DNA of 45,482 nucleotides from a virus. Shown one piece after another: positions 9,388-17,381 of this stretch. Both the position numbers and the translations under genes were made by a program. The number at the start of each line of letters is the position of its first letter. Within the stretch, counting starts at the first letter, position 1. The stretch covers positions 1 to 45,482 of the IMG/VR virus record IMGVR_UViG_3300042448_001510. The stretch is one strand, 5' to 3'. The notes beneath the pieces were generated by a model. It worked only from the letters and a program-made list of their open reading frames with translations, searched no databases and was not told where the DNA came from.

Positions 9388-9416
9388 AAATGAAAAAGGC
9401 CCCTTTCGGGGCCTAA
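9388..9416 (-). terminator. Rho-independent terminator before the tail genes
   Basis: The minus-strand RNA forms a 7-bp stem (AGGCCCC with GGGGCCT) closed by a GAAA tetraloop and followed by UUUUU. It lies after the four Lys-rich small genes and before the tail operon. No convincing promoter was seen in the roughly 70 nt between it and the next start, so partial read-through may feed the tail genes. Confidence 0.8.
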
Positions 9417-9445
9417 GTCATTATTTTTTTTAATAATTTTGGGGT

Positions 9446-9589
9446 TTACATGCCCTTTTTTCTGACCATATTGGACTTCTTAGCCTTACTTTTAGAGTCC
9501 TTCTTTTTGTCATATTTTTTATTTGCGGCTTCTATAGTCTTTTGGCCATGCTTATTCTTAGGCATTCCGCAGCCACAAGTAGAGCACAT
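9446..9589 (-). CDS. Tiny Cys/Lys-rich protein (47 aa)
   Basis: ATG at 9587-9589 overlaps the upstream stop as TAATG; stop at 9446-9448. The protein begins MCSTCGCGMPKNKHGQKTIE, giving a CxxCxC cluster, followed by a Lys/Ser-rich tail. It is the last of four overlapping small genes and ends about 30 nt before a terminator. The Cys cluster suggests metal binding or redox, and the basic tail suggests nucleic-acid contact. No family recognised. Confidence 0.6.
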   Translation of the reverse strand: MCSTCGCGMPKNKHGQKTIEAANKKYDKKKDSKSKAKKSNMVRKKGM

Positions 9590-9750
9590 TACTTCTTCTT
9601 CTTTCGTAGGGCGGCAAAGTCAGATCCCTCTAGCTTGCCATCTTTGTCCGCGTCAAGCTTCTTCTGCTTAGGGGACATCTTCTTTGCAGACTTCTTTGCA
9701 GTCTTTTTGCACTTACCTTTACAGCCTGGCTTTCCGCATACTTTACACAT
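9589..9750 (-). CDS. 53-aa protein with Cys cluster and EF-hand loop
   Basis: ATG at 9748-9750 overlaps the preceding stop (TAATG) and the stop at 9589-9591 overlaps the next ATG. The N-terminus MCKVCGKPGCKGKCKK has four cysteines in a compact cluster. A Lys/Ala linker follows, then the loop DADKDGKLEGSD, which fits the EF-hand calcium pattern (acidic residues at positions 1, 3, 5 and 12, Gly at 6, Leu at 8). The protein ends in KKKK. The combination of a zinc-like Cys cluster and a calcium loop in 53 residues is unusual. Possibly a small virion or assembly protein; function unknown. Confidence 0.65.
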   Translation of the reverse strand: MCKVCGKPGCKGKCKKTAKKSAKKMSPKQKKLDADKDGKLEGSDFAALRKKKK

Positions 9751-9884
9751 TATTTCTTACCTTTCTTAGGTTTAGCGACTTTGTCTTTTCCTTTACCTTC
9801 AGGCACACAGTTTGGCACCTTCTTACCGTTTTGATTCTTCATACCAACCTGTACGTATCCGTCCCAGCAAGGATTCTTAGCCAT
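9750..9884 (-). CDS. 44-aa protein with NPCW...VPNCVP motif
   Basis: ATG at 9882-9884 overlaps the previous stop; stop at 9750-9752 overlaps the next start. The protein begins MAKNPCWDGYVQVGMKNQNG and continues KKVPNCVPEG before a Lys-rich end. The NPCW-x-GY...NG-x-x-VPNCVP motif recurs in many phage structural-region proteins, sometimes alone and sometimes at the ends of larger proteins. Its two cysteines could form a disulfide or a metal site. Exact function unknown. Confidence 0.7.
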   Translation of the reverse strand: MAKNPCWDGYVQVGMKNQNGKKVPNCVPEGKGKDKVAKPKKGKK

Positions 9885-10093
9885 TATTTACCTTTCTTAT
9901 GGGGGTTCTTCTTATGCCAGTCTTTGGTGGCCTTAACGCCTTCCTTGACTGTCTTAGCCCCAGCTTTCTTAGTTAGATTAATCTTATCGTACTTTCCAGC
10001 CTTAGCGCTAGCTTCGTGGTCAACAATAATGTCGCCTTTTTTATTCTTCTTTATTGTGTGGCCTGCGCCACCTACTTTAATCTTAGATGGCAT
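9884..10093 (-). CDS. Small basic protein (69 aa)
   Basis: An ATG at 10091-10093 is preferred because a GGAG lies about 10 nt upstream; an earlier ATG at 10121-10123 would add ten residues but lacks a good ribosome site. The protein begins MPSKIKVGGAGHTIKKNKKG and is Lys-rich to its KKGK end. It opens the run of four tiny overlapping genes. The start overlaps the end of the previous gene by 11 nt. No family recognised; probably a virion-associated or assembly protein. Confidence 0.6.
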   Translation of the reverse strand: MPSKIKVGGAGHTIKKNKKGDIIVDHEASAKAGKYDKINLTKKAGAKTVKEGVKATKDWHKKNPHKKGK

Positions 10094-10658
10094 CTCTAGC
10101 TCCAAACGCGGTGTAGTTGGCATATTTCTGGAATTGAGGGTCGTTGATCATTTCTTCAGAGTTTACCTGATTACAATCAATACTAAAAATGGTGTAGTCA
10201 TCTACGATAATTCCTTTAGCAAATACCTGCTTAGGGGTAAATACCTGATTACGGAATACAATTCTATCTCTTAAATAAGAGTCCGGGTTTGTAGGGAGGT
10301 GCTTTAATTTAGGAATAATTTGAGAGCCCGGCCCAGATAAACTTGAGCCGTCAATAATGTCCATATTAAGAGTTACCCTTAAAACGTCAGTATTGTAGAA
10401 ACCTCTATCTCCTTGGACAGTTACTCCCTGGAATAGGGAGGCATTGACTACGGGGACGCTGTTTGGCCCGTCCCATCTACGCCCACCGCTATTACTTCCT
10501 ACGTCATATATGGGATCTACTACGCTCGTAGAGCTGTTGTAAAACCACCACTCAATGCTGTATCCGACCGTACGCACTACTTCTTTTGAGGTAGCAGAGA
10601 TAATGGAGCCACGCTCATGTTCTACGTTAAAACGGCCTACCACTCTCTCCCCGCGCAT
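10083..10658 (-). CDS. Putative head-tail connector/neck protein
   Basis: A 191-residue, mostly beta protein beginning MRGERVVGRFNVEHERGSII. It has no transmembrane segment or repeat. The C-terminal part (RIVFRNQVFTPKQVFAKG, then a strand and IDCNQVNSEEMIND) resembles small head-tail adaptor proteins of large phages. It lies at the junction between the fibre block and the neck/tail genes, consistent with that role. It overlaps the next gene. Assignment is tentative. Confidence 0.4.
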   Translation of the reverse strand: MRGERVVGRFNVEHERGSIISATSKEVVRTVGYSIEWWFYNSSTSVVDPIYDVGSNSGGRRWDGPNSVPVVNASLFQGVTVQGDRGFYNTDVLRVTLNMDIIDGSSLSGPGSQIIPKLKHLPTNPDSYLRDRIVFRNQVFTPKQVFAKGIIVDDYTIFSIDCNQVNSEEMINDPQFQKYANYTAFGARDAI

Positions 10659-10867
10659 TAGTCCTCCTGAGGAGCGGTAAAAGTACCGGTCTCTGGATTA
10701 TAGGTGCTGCTAATAAATACCCCATTCTCTATATCGGTTACGTCAACCATTAGAGGCTCGCTTAAAAATATAGCAGCTAGACGGTCATCTGTGTGGATGA
10801 TGTCTACTACCTCATTGTCGATAATAAATGCAACTTTATTTGGGGGCAGATTAGGTGCAGTAGTCAT
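10658..10867 (-). CDS. Small protein with Fx(S/A)P-type C-terminus, paralogue of 21984-22415
   Basis: The ATG at 10865-10867 overlaps the upstream TAA (TAATG), giving 69 residues; an upstream ATG at 10906 would extend into the previous gene and is less likely. The protein reads VAFIIDNEVVDIIHTDDRLA, then VDVTDIENGVFISSTYNP and TGTFTAPQED. This matches the repeat unit of the 143-residue protein at 21984-22415 (VDNTVF..., V-P/T at mid-strand, WDG-x-x-FTSPE). Both copies lie next to a zinc-ribbon gene. Likely a fibre-associated or capping module; function unknown. Confidence 0.6.
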   Translation of the reverse strand: MTTAPNLPPNKVAFIIDNEVVDIIHTDDRLAAIFLSEPLMVDVTDIENGVFISSTYNPETGTFTAPQED

Positions 10868-11109
10868 TAGATCTCTTTCTTGTACGATATTTGTATGGCT
10901 TCCCACTTATGAAGTGGACAAGAAGCATTAGGTAGCTTTGTTTTTAATTTCATTATGCATCCACACTCTTTGCATTGCGAAGTAGACTTGATGAACCTAT
11001 CACATCCGCGGCATATATCTAGACGTGTTTCAGCTATATCTGTTTCTACTCGGCCTATGTTTTTATTAAAAAGGTCCCATGGCCTAGCAGGTCTTGTATT
11101 TTCAGTCAT
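10867..11109 (-). CDS. Zinc-ribbon protein, DUF6171-like, copy 1
   Basis: An 80-residue protein with cysteines at about 33, 36, 46, 49, 51 and 64 (CRGC, CKECGC, then SCPLHKW). It closely parallels the 81-residue protein at 21735-21980, sharing RPW near the N-terminus and the C-x-L/E-CGCIM...K(T)...CP..KW core. The pattern resembles small DUF6171-type phage proteins. It probably binds one or two zinc ions. It sits directly downstream of the Cys-rich tail protein and upstream of a paralogue pair member, an arrangement repeated at 21.7-22.4 kb. Confidence 0.7.
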   Translation of the reverse strand: MTENTRPARPWDLFNKNIGRVETDIAETRLDICRGCDRFIKSTSQCKECGCIMKLKTKLPNASCPLHKWEAIQISYKKEI

Positions 11110-11117
11110 TGCTCTCC

Positions 11118-12863
11118 TTAAATTGTTCCTAAGAAATTATCAAGTGTTGATCCTTGAGACCCTGATGATGGGGCCTTAATTATACCTACTGAAGTTCCTT
11201 TTGTAGGACTGGTAGGCGTAATAACTATATTTGAGCCTAGCTGACTTGTCAATCCCGCAGAGGCGTAGGCTTTAGCGGTAATCTGGTTTCCAACAGTAGA
11301 TACTATCAAAGATCCTACACTTGTGTAGCCAGAGTTTGTGTTGGTAGCTAAGCGGGTAGCAGATTGAGAAACCACGTTTCCAGACACCGAGCTAACAATA
11401 ACAAGGTCTGTGTGGTAAGTAGTATCTCCACCAGAGTAAGATACGCCTGAACAGCAACCAGATGGTGTACATCCTGCCCCTGAACAAGTAGCCTGTCCTC
11501 CAGAGCAAGAGCTGCTAGTCCCTATTTGATTTTGGTTTAATCCTCCACACGCACCGCCGGTATAACAGTTAAACCCTGTGCAAGAAGCAGACCCTGTGCA
11601 GCTACTAGTCTGTTGCGTAGTTCCGCAATAGTATGTTGTTGGGGTGGTTGTAACTTGCGTATGACAATTATAATAATTAACAGATTCTTGGCGCGTACTT
11701 TGATTCCAGTTTCCAATACATTTTCCAGAGGTAACTGTTGAAGTTTCGCAGTTTTCCCAACAAAAAATAGTTTGAGTGCTGCAGTTGCCAACGCAGCTTG
11801 TGGTAACACTATCACTAGTTCTACAGCAAACAAAAGCCGCGTTTTGAATACACTGGCTGCTAGTTGAGTTAGGTACTACTACGCTACCTGGAGAACAACC
11901 ATCTCCGCCATATTGTGGGTTTTCTGCGGGGTAGTAAGAAAATCCGCTACCCGCACTAGTTACTGATCCAGAACATTGTGTACCACATGCAGGAATACTA
12001 TAAGTAGTGTATTGCACACTTCCTGAGCACTGTGTTCCGCATTGAGGTATGACATAGCTAGTTGTAGTGCTCGTAGTTTGCTCGCGCAATGTGCCGGGGC
12101 AACAATTAGACGAAGGGGTGCCTGTCCAACCTAAATAAGTGTTTGTATAGTCACAAAAAGAGTTGTCTACAGACGAGGTAGAAGTATACGCAAATGTAGC
12201 CCCGCAACCTGAAGCGCATTGGCTAAGAAGAACACCATTTTGAAAGTTACTGCAGTTTGAGGTTCCTGGTACGGAAGTAACCGGAGAACAGCATCCTGAA
12301 GGAAGGCACCCGGTACCGCCACCAGCGCAAGGACTAGAACTTCCATAACTTTGACTTCCAGTACAAGCAGACCCAACTTGAGTTGTATTCCAAGTAGAGT
12401 AGTAATAACTAAAAGATTGAGTGGTTGTGCAACTTCCTACAATAGCTGACGTAGACTGAGTATATTGAGGGTATGTGGCCCACCAAGACCCGGAGTCTGT
12501 TATCCAAAAAACAGCACCGGTTCCACCTGAAACATCTGCACTTACAGAAACATCCGTGCTACCTAAATTAGCTGAAGCGATCGGGTAAGAGCTTGCTGCA
12601 TCATCTGATATTGCTGAGTTGGACCCACTAATACGCCAGTTTCCACGAAGTGCTGTCCATACTTGTCCGCTGTCCGCGGTGCCTAGGCCAGTAGCAGTTG
12701 ACGCCCTATTAAATGCGTCTTGAACTTTAGAGGCAAACCATTGTCTCCACACTCCGTTAATTTTAATGAATGCCGAAGTAACCGTTTTCCATTGACCGTT
12801 TACTTTTACTGAAAGACCAGATGCGGTCCTCCAGGCACCATTAACCTTGGAATTACCTGGCAT
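11118..12863 (-). CDS. Tail protein: jelly-roll domain interrupted by Cys-rich insertion
   Basis: A 581-residue protein. Residues 1-50 carry three VNG/ING-x-W repeats (VNGAWRTASG, VNGQWKTV, INGVWRQW) found at the N-terminus of actinophage tail proteins. Residues about 55-130 look like the first half of a concanavalin/LamG-like jelly-roll (DAFNRAS...GTADSGQVW...VFWITDSGSWW). The expected second half (TDLVIVSSVSG ... TLDNFLGTI) appears only after residue about 490. Between them lie about 350 residues with about 36 cysteines, CC pairs and repeats such as P-x-CGTQCSGSV and PSGCCS. The insertion presumably forms a disulfide-rich or metal-binding outgrowth exposed on the virion. It starts in a TAATG overlap. 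Confidence 0.75.
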   Translation of the reverse strand: MPGNSKVNGAWRTASGLSVKVNGQWKTVTSAFIKINGVWRQWFASKVQDAFNRASTATGLGTADSGQVWTALRGNWRISGSNSAISDDAASSYPIASANLGSTDVSVSADVSGGTGAVFWITDSGSWWATYPQYTQSTSAIVGSCTTTQSFSYYYSTWNTTQVGSACTGSQSYGSSSPCAGGGTGCLPSGCCSPVTSVPGTSNCSNFQNGVLLSQCASGCGATFAYTSTSSVDNSFCDYTNTYLGWTGTPSSNCCPGTLREQTTSTTTSYVIPQCGTQCSGSVQYTTYSIPACGTQCSGSVTSAGSGFSYYPAENPQYGGDGCSPGSVVVPNSTSSQCIQNAAFVCCRTSDSVTTSCVGNCSTQTIFCWENCETSTVTSGKCIGNWNQSTRQESVNYYNCHTQVTTTPTTYYCGTTQQTSSCTGSASCTGFNCYTGGACGGLNQNQIGTSSSCSGGQATCSGAGCTPSGCCSGVSYSGGDTTYHTDLVIVSSVSGNVVSQSATRLATNTNSGYTSVGSLIVSTVGNQITAKAYASAGLTSQLGSNIVITPTSPTKGTSVGIIKAPSSGSQGSTLDNFLGTI

Positions 12864-13099
12864 TATACGTACTGCACCCAGATATCTCCATCAATGCCTT
12901 GACCTGAAGTCGGAGCATTTGCAGATGAATGAATGTTTCTAACTACTGCCAAAGAAGTAGATGCGGTAGTAACTGCTCCGTTTACAACGTTAACGGCCCC
13001 AATAGCTGCAGGAGTAATGCCTAAACTAGCTGGGTTTAATTGTGGGCTACCAAATGCTTCCCATTGTCCTGTAGATACGTCATAGCGCTTAATAGCCAT
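12863..13099 (-). CDS. Small tail-fibre-associated protein (GDIWV motif)
   Basis: A 78-residue protein beginning MAIKRYDVSTGQWEAFGSPQ and ending IDGDIWVQYV. The ending matches the G-D-I-W-V element seen at the start of the next fibre-like protein upstream (SPIDGDIWVDSD) and related elements in the fibres at 25-26.7 kb. It is linked to its neighbours by TAATG overlaps on both sides. Likely a trimerising or adaptor piece of a tail fibre or tip. Confidence 0.6.
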   Translation of the reverse strand: MAIKRYDVSTGQWEAFGSPQLNPASLGITPAAIGAVNVVNGAVTTASTSLAVVRNIHSSANAPTSGQGIDGDIWVQYV

Positions 13100-13668
13100 T
13101 AGTTAACTCCATACACTAGTGCTGTACCACCAGAAAACGTTCCAGTGGATAAAGAGATTGTCATTTTTGTTAGGGCAGTAATTTGAGTGTATGCTTTTGT
13201 ATCATCTAGCAAGGTTACTGCGTTAGAGTTATTGGTGTATACGCCCTTTAAATATCCCCAAGAAAAGCTTGCAGGATCTTGGGTATCAACAATATCTACT
13301 GTCCAATGGTTTGTCGTTACCGCTGGCTTAACGTTTGGAATAGTAAATAAAGCGGATCCGGTACTGTAGTTAGTAACGTCATCATTAAGAGTTATACTTA
13401 CTGTTGCATTAACAGACGGCTGTACTCCTCGGAATACTACGTACACATCTTTGTACACAGTTAGGATAGATAAGTCAACAAAAGCCCCAGTCAAACTGAC
13501 GCTAGAAATTAAGTTTTTACCCGCATTGTTAAACGGGTCAGAGTCAACCCAAATATCTCCGTCTATAGGAGACGCTGGAGTATTAGGGCCTACGAATATT
13601 CGTTTACCTTTACGATCATCAGTAAATTGCAATGGGCCAAGGTGCTGGCCGTTATTTTGTACCGCCAT
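13099..13668 (-). CDS. Tail-fibre-like structural protein
   Basis: A 189-residue, beta-rich protein. Near residue 35 it carries PIDGDIWVDSDPFNNAG, a common phage fibre element, followed by a strand-rich domain high in Thr, Ser, Val and Asn. No catalytic motif or membrane segment is visible. It is coupled by TAATG overlaps to the genes on both sides, so it probably belongs to the same fibre or tail-tip complex as the Cys-rich protein downstream. Confidence 0.6.
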   Translation of the reverse strand: MAVQNNGQHLGPLQFTDDRKGKRIFVGPNTPASPIDGDIWVDSDPFNNAGKNLISSVSLTGAFVDLSILTVYKDVYVVFRGVQPSVNATVSITLNDDVTNYSTGSALFTIPNVKPAVTTNHWTVDIVDTQDPASFSWGYLKGVYTNNSNAVTLLDDTKAYTQITALTKMTISLSTGTFSGGTALVYGVN

Positions 13669-14006
13669 TACGCACCAATTTCAGAGCCGAATGCTTGGAA
13701 GCTAAGGTTGGCTGTAGAAGCTACGACTGTTATTGAGTCGGTAGTTGAAAGGGTTACGCCGAGGGTAAAGGTGGTAGTAGTATTACCGGGGATAACTGCA
13801 TCGTAAGCAAGATACTGCTTATCCGCTAGGGTTGAATTATCTTCACGTATAGCTATACGGTAGGTTGCCGAAGATGAGCCTCGGTTGCATATAGCTATAG
13901 TTGAGACCACAGCGCTTCCTGTAGATCCCACAGCGTATAGCTGAGTTCCTCCGGAAACATTAGCTGCAGGCGCAACTTGGCCAAGAATTTTATATATTGT
14001 TGCCAA
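13668..14006 (-). CDS. Small virion structural protein, TTG start
   Basis: A 112-residue beta-rich protein starting with TTG at 14004-14006; AAAGGAG lies 8 nt upstream and no better start is available. The sequence has a sandwich-like pattern (AVVSTIAICNRGSSSATYRI, then TTFTLGVTLSTTDSITV) seen in small phage structural proteins. It opens the fibre/Cys-rich gene run after the oxygenase block. Function beyond structure is unknown. Confidence 0.6.
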   Translation of the reverse strand: MATIYKILGQVAPAANVSGGTQLYAVGSTGSAVVSTIAICNRGSSSATYRIAIREDNSTLADKQYLAYDAVIPGNTTTTFTLGVTLSTTDSITVVASTANLSFQAFGSEIGA

Positions 14007-14132
14007 GGGATGGCTCCTTTAAGTAGGACGGGTCAGTTGAGCTAAATTCTACAGCTTTAAGGCCCATATTGTGCTCTTTATCCTATGGGTGATTGGGGGA
14101 CCTTCTAGGCCTGTGAGGGGGCTGCTAGATCC

Positions 14133-14648
14133 TCAGCCGTTAGGGCTAAATTTAGTAGATTCATCGCCAAAAACAAAGGTTGTTATTGAGTACCTTTCTC
14201 TTTCTAAAACTGGAAATACTTGATGCTTAAGGTGGGCTTTGTGAATAACCATGCTTCCTTGCCTTGGGGTAACGCTTAGACCAAGAGTTGGGTATATCAA
14301 CTCTCCCCCAGTAAAGTCGTCATTTAAATAAATAGCAATACCAAAAACTATTTTTCTTGGGTCATCGGGGTTTCCGCCATCTTCATGCGGCCACATAAAC
14401 TCTGAATTTCTTAACCTTCGTAAATCTCTAGAATAGGTTATTGACTCTATATTAATAAAAAGTGTTTCAATAGTTTCATACACATTGTTCATTTTAAGCA
14501 ATGACTCATCACTTATAGATTTAACTGTATTTCCTACGTGCGTAGTATCCCAATCAATATCTAGTTGAGCCTCAGATACAAGGGTACTTCTCAGCTCTTC
14601 ATCTAAAAACCCCTCAATTTCGTACACACCTTCTCCGTGCTTTATCAT
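14133..14648 (-). CDS. 2-oxoglutarate/Fe(II) oxygenase, prolyl hydroxylase type (A)
   Basis: A 171-residue protein with the full set of residues for an Fe(II)/2-oxoglutarate oxygenase: H88-x-D90 and H142 for iron, and R152 ten residues later for 2-oxoglutarate. The intervening YLNDDFTGGELIYP is a signature of prolyl-4-hydroxylase-like domains. It is the shortest and most downstream of the seven clustered oxygenases. The reaction would be hydroxylation of a substrate with release of succinate and CO2; the substrate is unknown. Followed by about 125 nt without a convincing gene. Confidence 0.85.
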   Translation of the reverse strand: MIKHGEGVYEIEGFLDEELRSTLVSEAQLDIDWDTTHVGNTVKSISDESLLKMNNVYETIETLFINIESITYSRDLRRLRNSEFMWPHEDGGNPDDPRKIVFGIAIYLNDDFTGGELIYPTLGLSVTPRQGSMVIHKAHLKHQVFPVLERERYSITTFVFGDESTKFSPNG

Positions 14649-14650
14649 GA

Positions 14651-15319
14651 TTAGTTATACTTGCTACTGTTGATGTGGCAAATTTCAATTTCATTTATAT
14701 TAACATGGTTTGGTAACGACCCTACCCAGTAGATAGCTTCTGCTAAATCCTCTGCAGTTAAGGCGTAGTCTCGTTTTTGCTCTTGGGTATCAATGGTCGC
14801 TGGACAAATTTCTGTAATTTTAATGCCAAATTGAGGAAACTCAAGCCTCATTGTGTCGATTAGGCCGCGCTCACCCCGCTTGGCGTTTGTGTAATTTCCA
14901 CCGCCACGATAGGGCACCTTGCCTCCAAAAGAAGTAATAAAGACAATTGTTGGAGAATCTGACTTTTCCATGCAGGGTACAAATAGTTGGGAAAGGTACA
15001 TAGGCCCAGATACGTTTATATCGTAGGCGCGTCTAAAGTTATCCATGGTTTCATTAATAATACTAGTTGGGTCAGAGCCACCACCAGCATTGTTAACTAA
15101 AAGGTCTAGGGTTATGTCTTTGTACTGCTCATAGAAGATCTCTATTGCTTTAGAGTCTGTTACGTCTAAGCTATATACCTCAACGTTATCAGATACAAGC
15201 TCAGATACTTTGGAAAGATTTCTTGAAACAGCAATAACCTTATAGCCATTTTCAGATAGGCGTTTAACTGTTGCTAACCCCACACCTTTGCTTGCTCCAG
15301 TTACAATAGCTGTTTTCAT
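14651..15319 (-). CDS. Short-chain dehydrogenase/reductase
   Basis: A 222-residue classical SDR. TGASKGVG (7-14) is the NAD(P)-binding loop, NNAG (76-79) stabilises the fold, and S130, Y143 and K147 form the catalytic set. It would oxidise or reduce a hydroxyl/carbonyl group in the cytoplasm. It lies inside the oxygenase block, 1-2 nt from its neighbours, which suggests a shared pathway: an oxygenase could create the hydroxyl that it then oxidises. The substrate is not readable from sequence. Confidence 0.85.
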   Translation of the reverse strand: MKTAIVTGASKGVGLATVKRLSENGYKVIAVSRNLSKVSELVSDNVEVYSLDVTDSKAIEIFYEQYKDITLDLLVNNAGGGSDPTSIINETMDNFRRAYDINVSGPMYLSQLFVPCMEKSDSPTIVFITSFGGKVPYRGGGNYTNAKRGERGLIDTMRLEFPQFGIKITEICPATIDTQEQKRDYALTAEDLAEAIYWVGSLPNHVNINEIEICHINSSKYN

Positions 15320-15320
15320 A

Positions 15321-15947
15321 TTAATGAATCCAGTGTTGGGGCACCATTATCTTTTCGCCACTCTTCACTAGGTGTGCAGTGTGGTGGTATGGTGGAGATG
15401 GTGGGAAAACAATAATGCTTCCAGCTTTTGGTTTGATAGCAAAAGTATAGCTTTTGTCTTGTGTTGCAATTTCAAAGTCAGGGTTTGGGCTAGCTAGAGT
15501 TAGTATTCCTTCTGGGGAAGCAATAGTAAAAGATAGCTCTCCACCCTCATAGTCGTCATTTAAGTACATAACAAAAGATACTTTAAGACGGCCATCCCCC
15601 TCTTGTTGGTCAAAGTGGGCACCCATATATGTGCCTGCCTTATACTTTTTAATCGGATACATTGGAAATAGTTTAGGCTCATCTGTGATGCCGTGAGCTG
15701 CTGCATAATCTTTTGCTACATCATAAAAAGCTTTTTGTAATGTAGAGTAGATATAAGTCTTCTGGATATCTGACGGGTCTGCAAAAATACTTTTATCTGT
15801 TCCATAGACATACGCTTCCCCACTACACGCCATCCATTCGCCCCAAGGATTTTCGTTGTCCTGGTCAATTGCATCAACAAGCTTCTTTGGGTCTTCAATT
15901 ACGTTTGTGTAGTAGTAAACTTTTTCTTCAAGTATTTCTCTGTCCAT
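15321..15947 (-). CDS. 2-oxoglutarate/Fe(II) oxygenase (B), Lys-type
   Basis: The ATG at 15945-15947 is chosen because AAAGGA lies 7 nt upstream; a longer frame to 16013 would overlap the previous gene by 56 nt. The 208-residue product has H111-x-D113 and a distal His (H189), with K199 ten residues later at the 2-oxoglutarate position, where most relatives have Arg. Collagen prolyl-4-hydroxylases also use Lys there. The central YLNDDYEGGELSF is typical. Substrate unknown. Confidence 0.8.
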   Translation of the reverse strand: MDREILEEKVYYYTNVIEDPKKLVDAIDQDNENPWGEWMACSGEAYVYGTDKSIFADPSDIQKTYIYSTLQKAFYDVAKDYAAAHGITDEPKLFPMYPIKKYKAGTYMGAHFDQQEGDGRLKVSFVMYLNDDYEGGELSFTIASPEGILTLASPNPDFEIATQDKSYTFAIKPKAGSIIVFPPSPPYHHTAHLVKSGEKIMVPQHWIH

Positions 15948-15957
15948 TTTGCGTCCT

Positions 15958-16617
15958 TTAGTACTTATTCTTTTGATAGTGGTCTTTTTCTTTAATGAAT
16001 CCCACAAGAACATATCTTATGGGCCCATCCCCTACATGCTTGACTCCGTGCTCATACTCTTCGTTACCTGGAAAAAATAACATAGTTCCTGGTTTAGGCT
16101 TTAACTGGATATCAAGGTTTGGAAAAAATAATTCGCCGTCTGCATAGTTATCATTAATATATACAATTGTAGCGTATTTTATAGATGGGTCTGTTTTTTG
16201 ATCCGTATGCGCTTTTAACTCTACCCCTGGTTGCATCCGCTGAATTGTTGCAAAACCACTTAAAATTAATTCCGGGTCGGCTTTGACTACCATTGAGTTT
16301 ACAACATCATATAGGGGCCTTTGAATCTCATGATGCAAAATATTAAAGTTTTTATCTTTCCAATTTTGAGTAATTTCAAACTTACCCTCAGCAACTAAGT
16401 TTTCTACATCATCTCTGCCAAATTTTTCCATGCAAAACCATTTTAAGTTTGCGTGGTACTCTACTTCCCAGTCTTCTTGGGGGGTGCTATGTATAATATC
16501 CCAAAAAGTATCTATTTGATCTTGTGATAAAAAGTTGTCCACAGAAAATAGTTCTGAGGTAATGTCTGTAACTACGTACCCGCTATCTATTAGCTGTTGT
16601 TTAAAAGACTCAATCAT
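15958..16617 (-). CDS. 2-oxoglutarate/Fe(II) oxygenase (C)
   Basis: The second in-frame ATG (16615-16617) is preferred: a GAGG lies 9 nt before it, while it is only 1 nt from the first ATG at 16626. The 219-residue product has H137-x-D139, H190 and R201, with YINDNYADGELFFPN between them, a prolyl-4-hydroxylase-like pattern. Its start overlaps the end of gene D by 8 nt. The N-terminal 100 residues are a variable domain that could determine substrate choice. Confidence 0.82.
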   Translation of the reverse strand: MIESFKQQLIDSGYVVTDITSELFSVDNFLSQDQIDTFWDIIHSTPQEDWEVEYHANLKWFCMEKFGRDDVENLVAEGKFEITQNWKDKNFNILHHEIQRPLYDVVNSMVVKADPELILSGFATIQRMQPGVELKAHTDQKTDPSIKYATIVYINDNYADGELFFPNLDIQLKPKPGTMLFFPGNEEYEHGVKHVGDGPIRYVLVGFIKEKDHYQKNKY

Positions 16618-17365
16618 TTGCAACATCCTCTATTTTGTATTTATTCCCGGCTGCGTCTAGCTTCCAGCCTTGCTTAAGGAGCTCTTGCCACTCTGCTCGT
16701 TCAATCTCTTGTTGCGCTCTAGTGGCCTTCATCTCTTCAGCCCATGCATCTCGCACCTCTTGTGGGTACGCTGACTCTTCTCGGTCATCCCAGAAAGAAC
16801 CAATGGTGTATCTGACACCACCTGTAATAAGAGATACTTCGTGCATATTGTTAAACCCGCCGTCAAATACAGCGAGCAGCCCAACTTCTGGTTTAATCTC
16901 TAGGTTTTGTGCTGGGAACCGTAAAAGTCCACCTTCAAAATCATCGTTTAAGTATAGAAACCCTGCGTAGCGGCTTCTTGTAAACGCACCTGAGTTTCCT
17001 TCAGCATCTGTGTTGTCAGAGTGAATTCTTGCGTATGCTCCTGGCTCCCACTTCTGTGTGTGGTAACCAATTTTACAGATTGTTTTTGGGTCAAGGTCGT
17101 GGACTGAAGCAATTGCTTCAGGCATTGCCTTTTCAATATCTGAAAATATAGTTGGGGATAAACCAGCGTCAATAACTTCTTGGTCGTTGTCTTGTGGCAA
17201 AACTGAAGAATATGACTCATAAAATGAAATAGGCATCCAAGAAATTGCCCCATTGTCTGCCTGAGCATCTAAGGCCTGGATCATCTTTTTGCAGTCTTCT
17301 TTGCCTATAAAATTTTTATAAACAACTATATCTTTTGTTATTCTTGTTTTGTTTTCCAAGTTCAT
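16610..17365 (-). CDS. 2-oxoglutarate/Fe(II) oxygenase (D)
   Basis: A 251-residue protein with H115-x-D117, H175 and R185, and YLNDDFEGGLLRFP in the core. It has an extra C-terminal helical tail of about 45 residues rich in Glu, Lys, Trp and Gln that the other copies lack, which may be a docking element. The gene lies between the peroxidase-like gene and oxygenase C, overlapping the latter. Substrate unknown. Confidence 0.85.
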   Translation of the reverse strand: MNLENKTRITKDIVVYKNFIGKEDCKKMIQALDAQADNGAISWMPISFYESYSSVLPQDNDQEVIDAGLSPTIFSDIEKAMPEAIASVHDLDPKTICKIGYHTQKWEPGAYARIHSDNTDAEGNSGAFTRSRYAGFLYLNDDFEGGLLRFPAQNLEIKPEVGLLAVFDGGFNNMHEVSLITGGVRYTIGSFWDDREESAYPQEVRDAWAEEMKATRAQQEIERAEWQELLKQGWKLDAAGNKYKIEDVAND

Positions 17366-17381
17366 TGTGCTTTTACTCCGT

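Noticed and set aside
11118-12863. Cys-rich protein as a diversity-generating target
   Set aside because: No reverse transcriptase or template repeat was seen in the window.
13990-14067. 25-codon frame between oxygenase A and the TTG-start gene
   Set aside because: It overlaps the next gene's ribosome site and start, has no ribosome site of its own and no recognisable motif.
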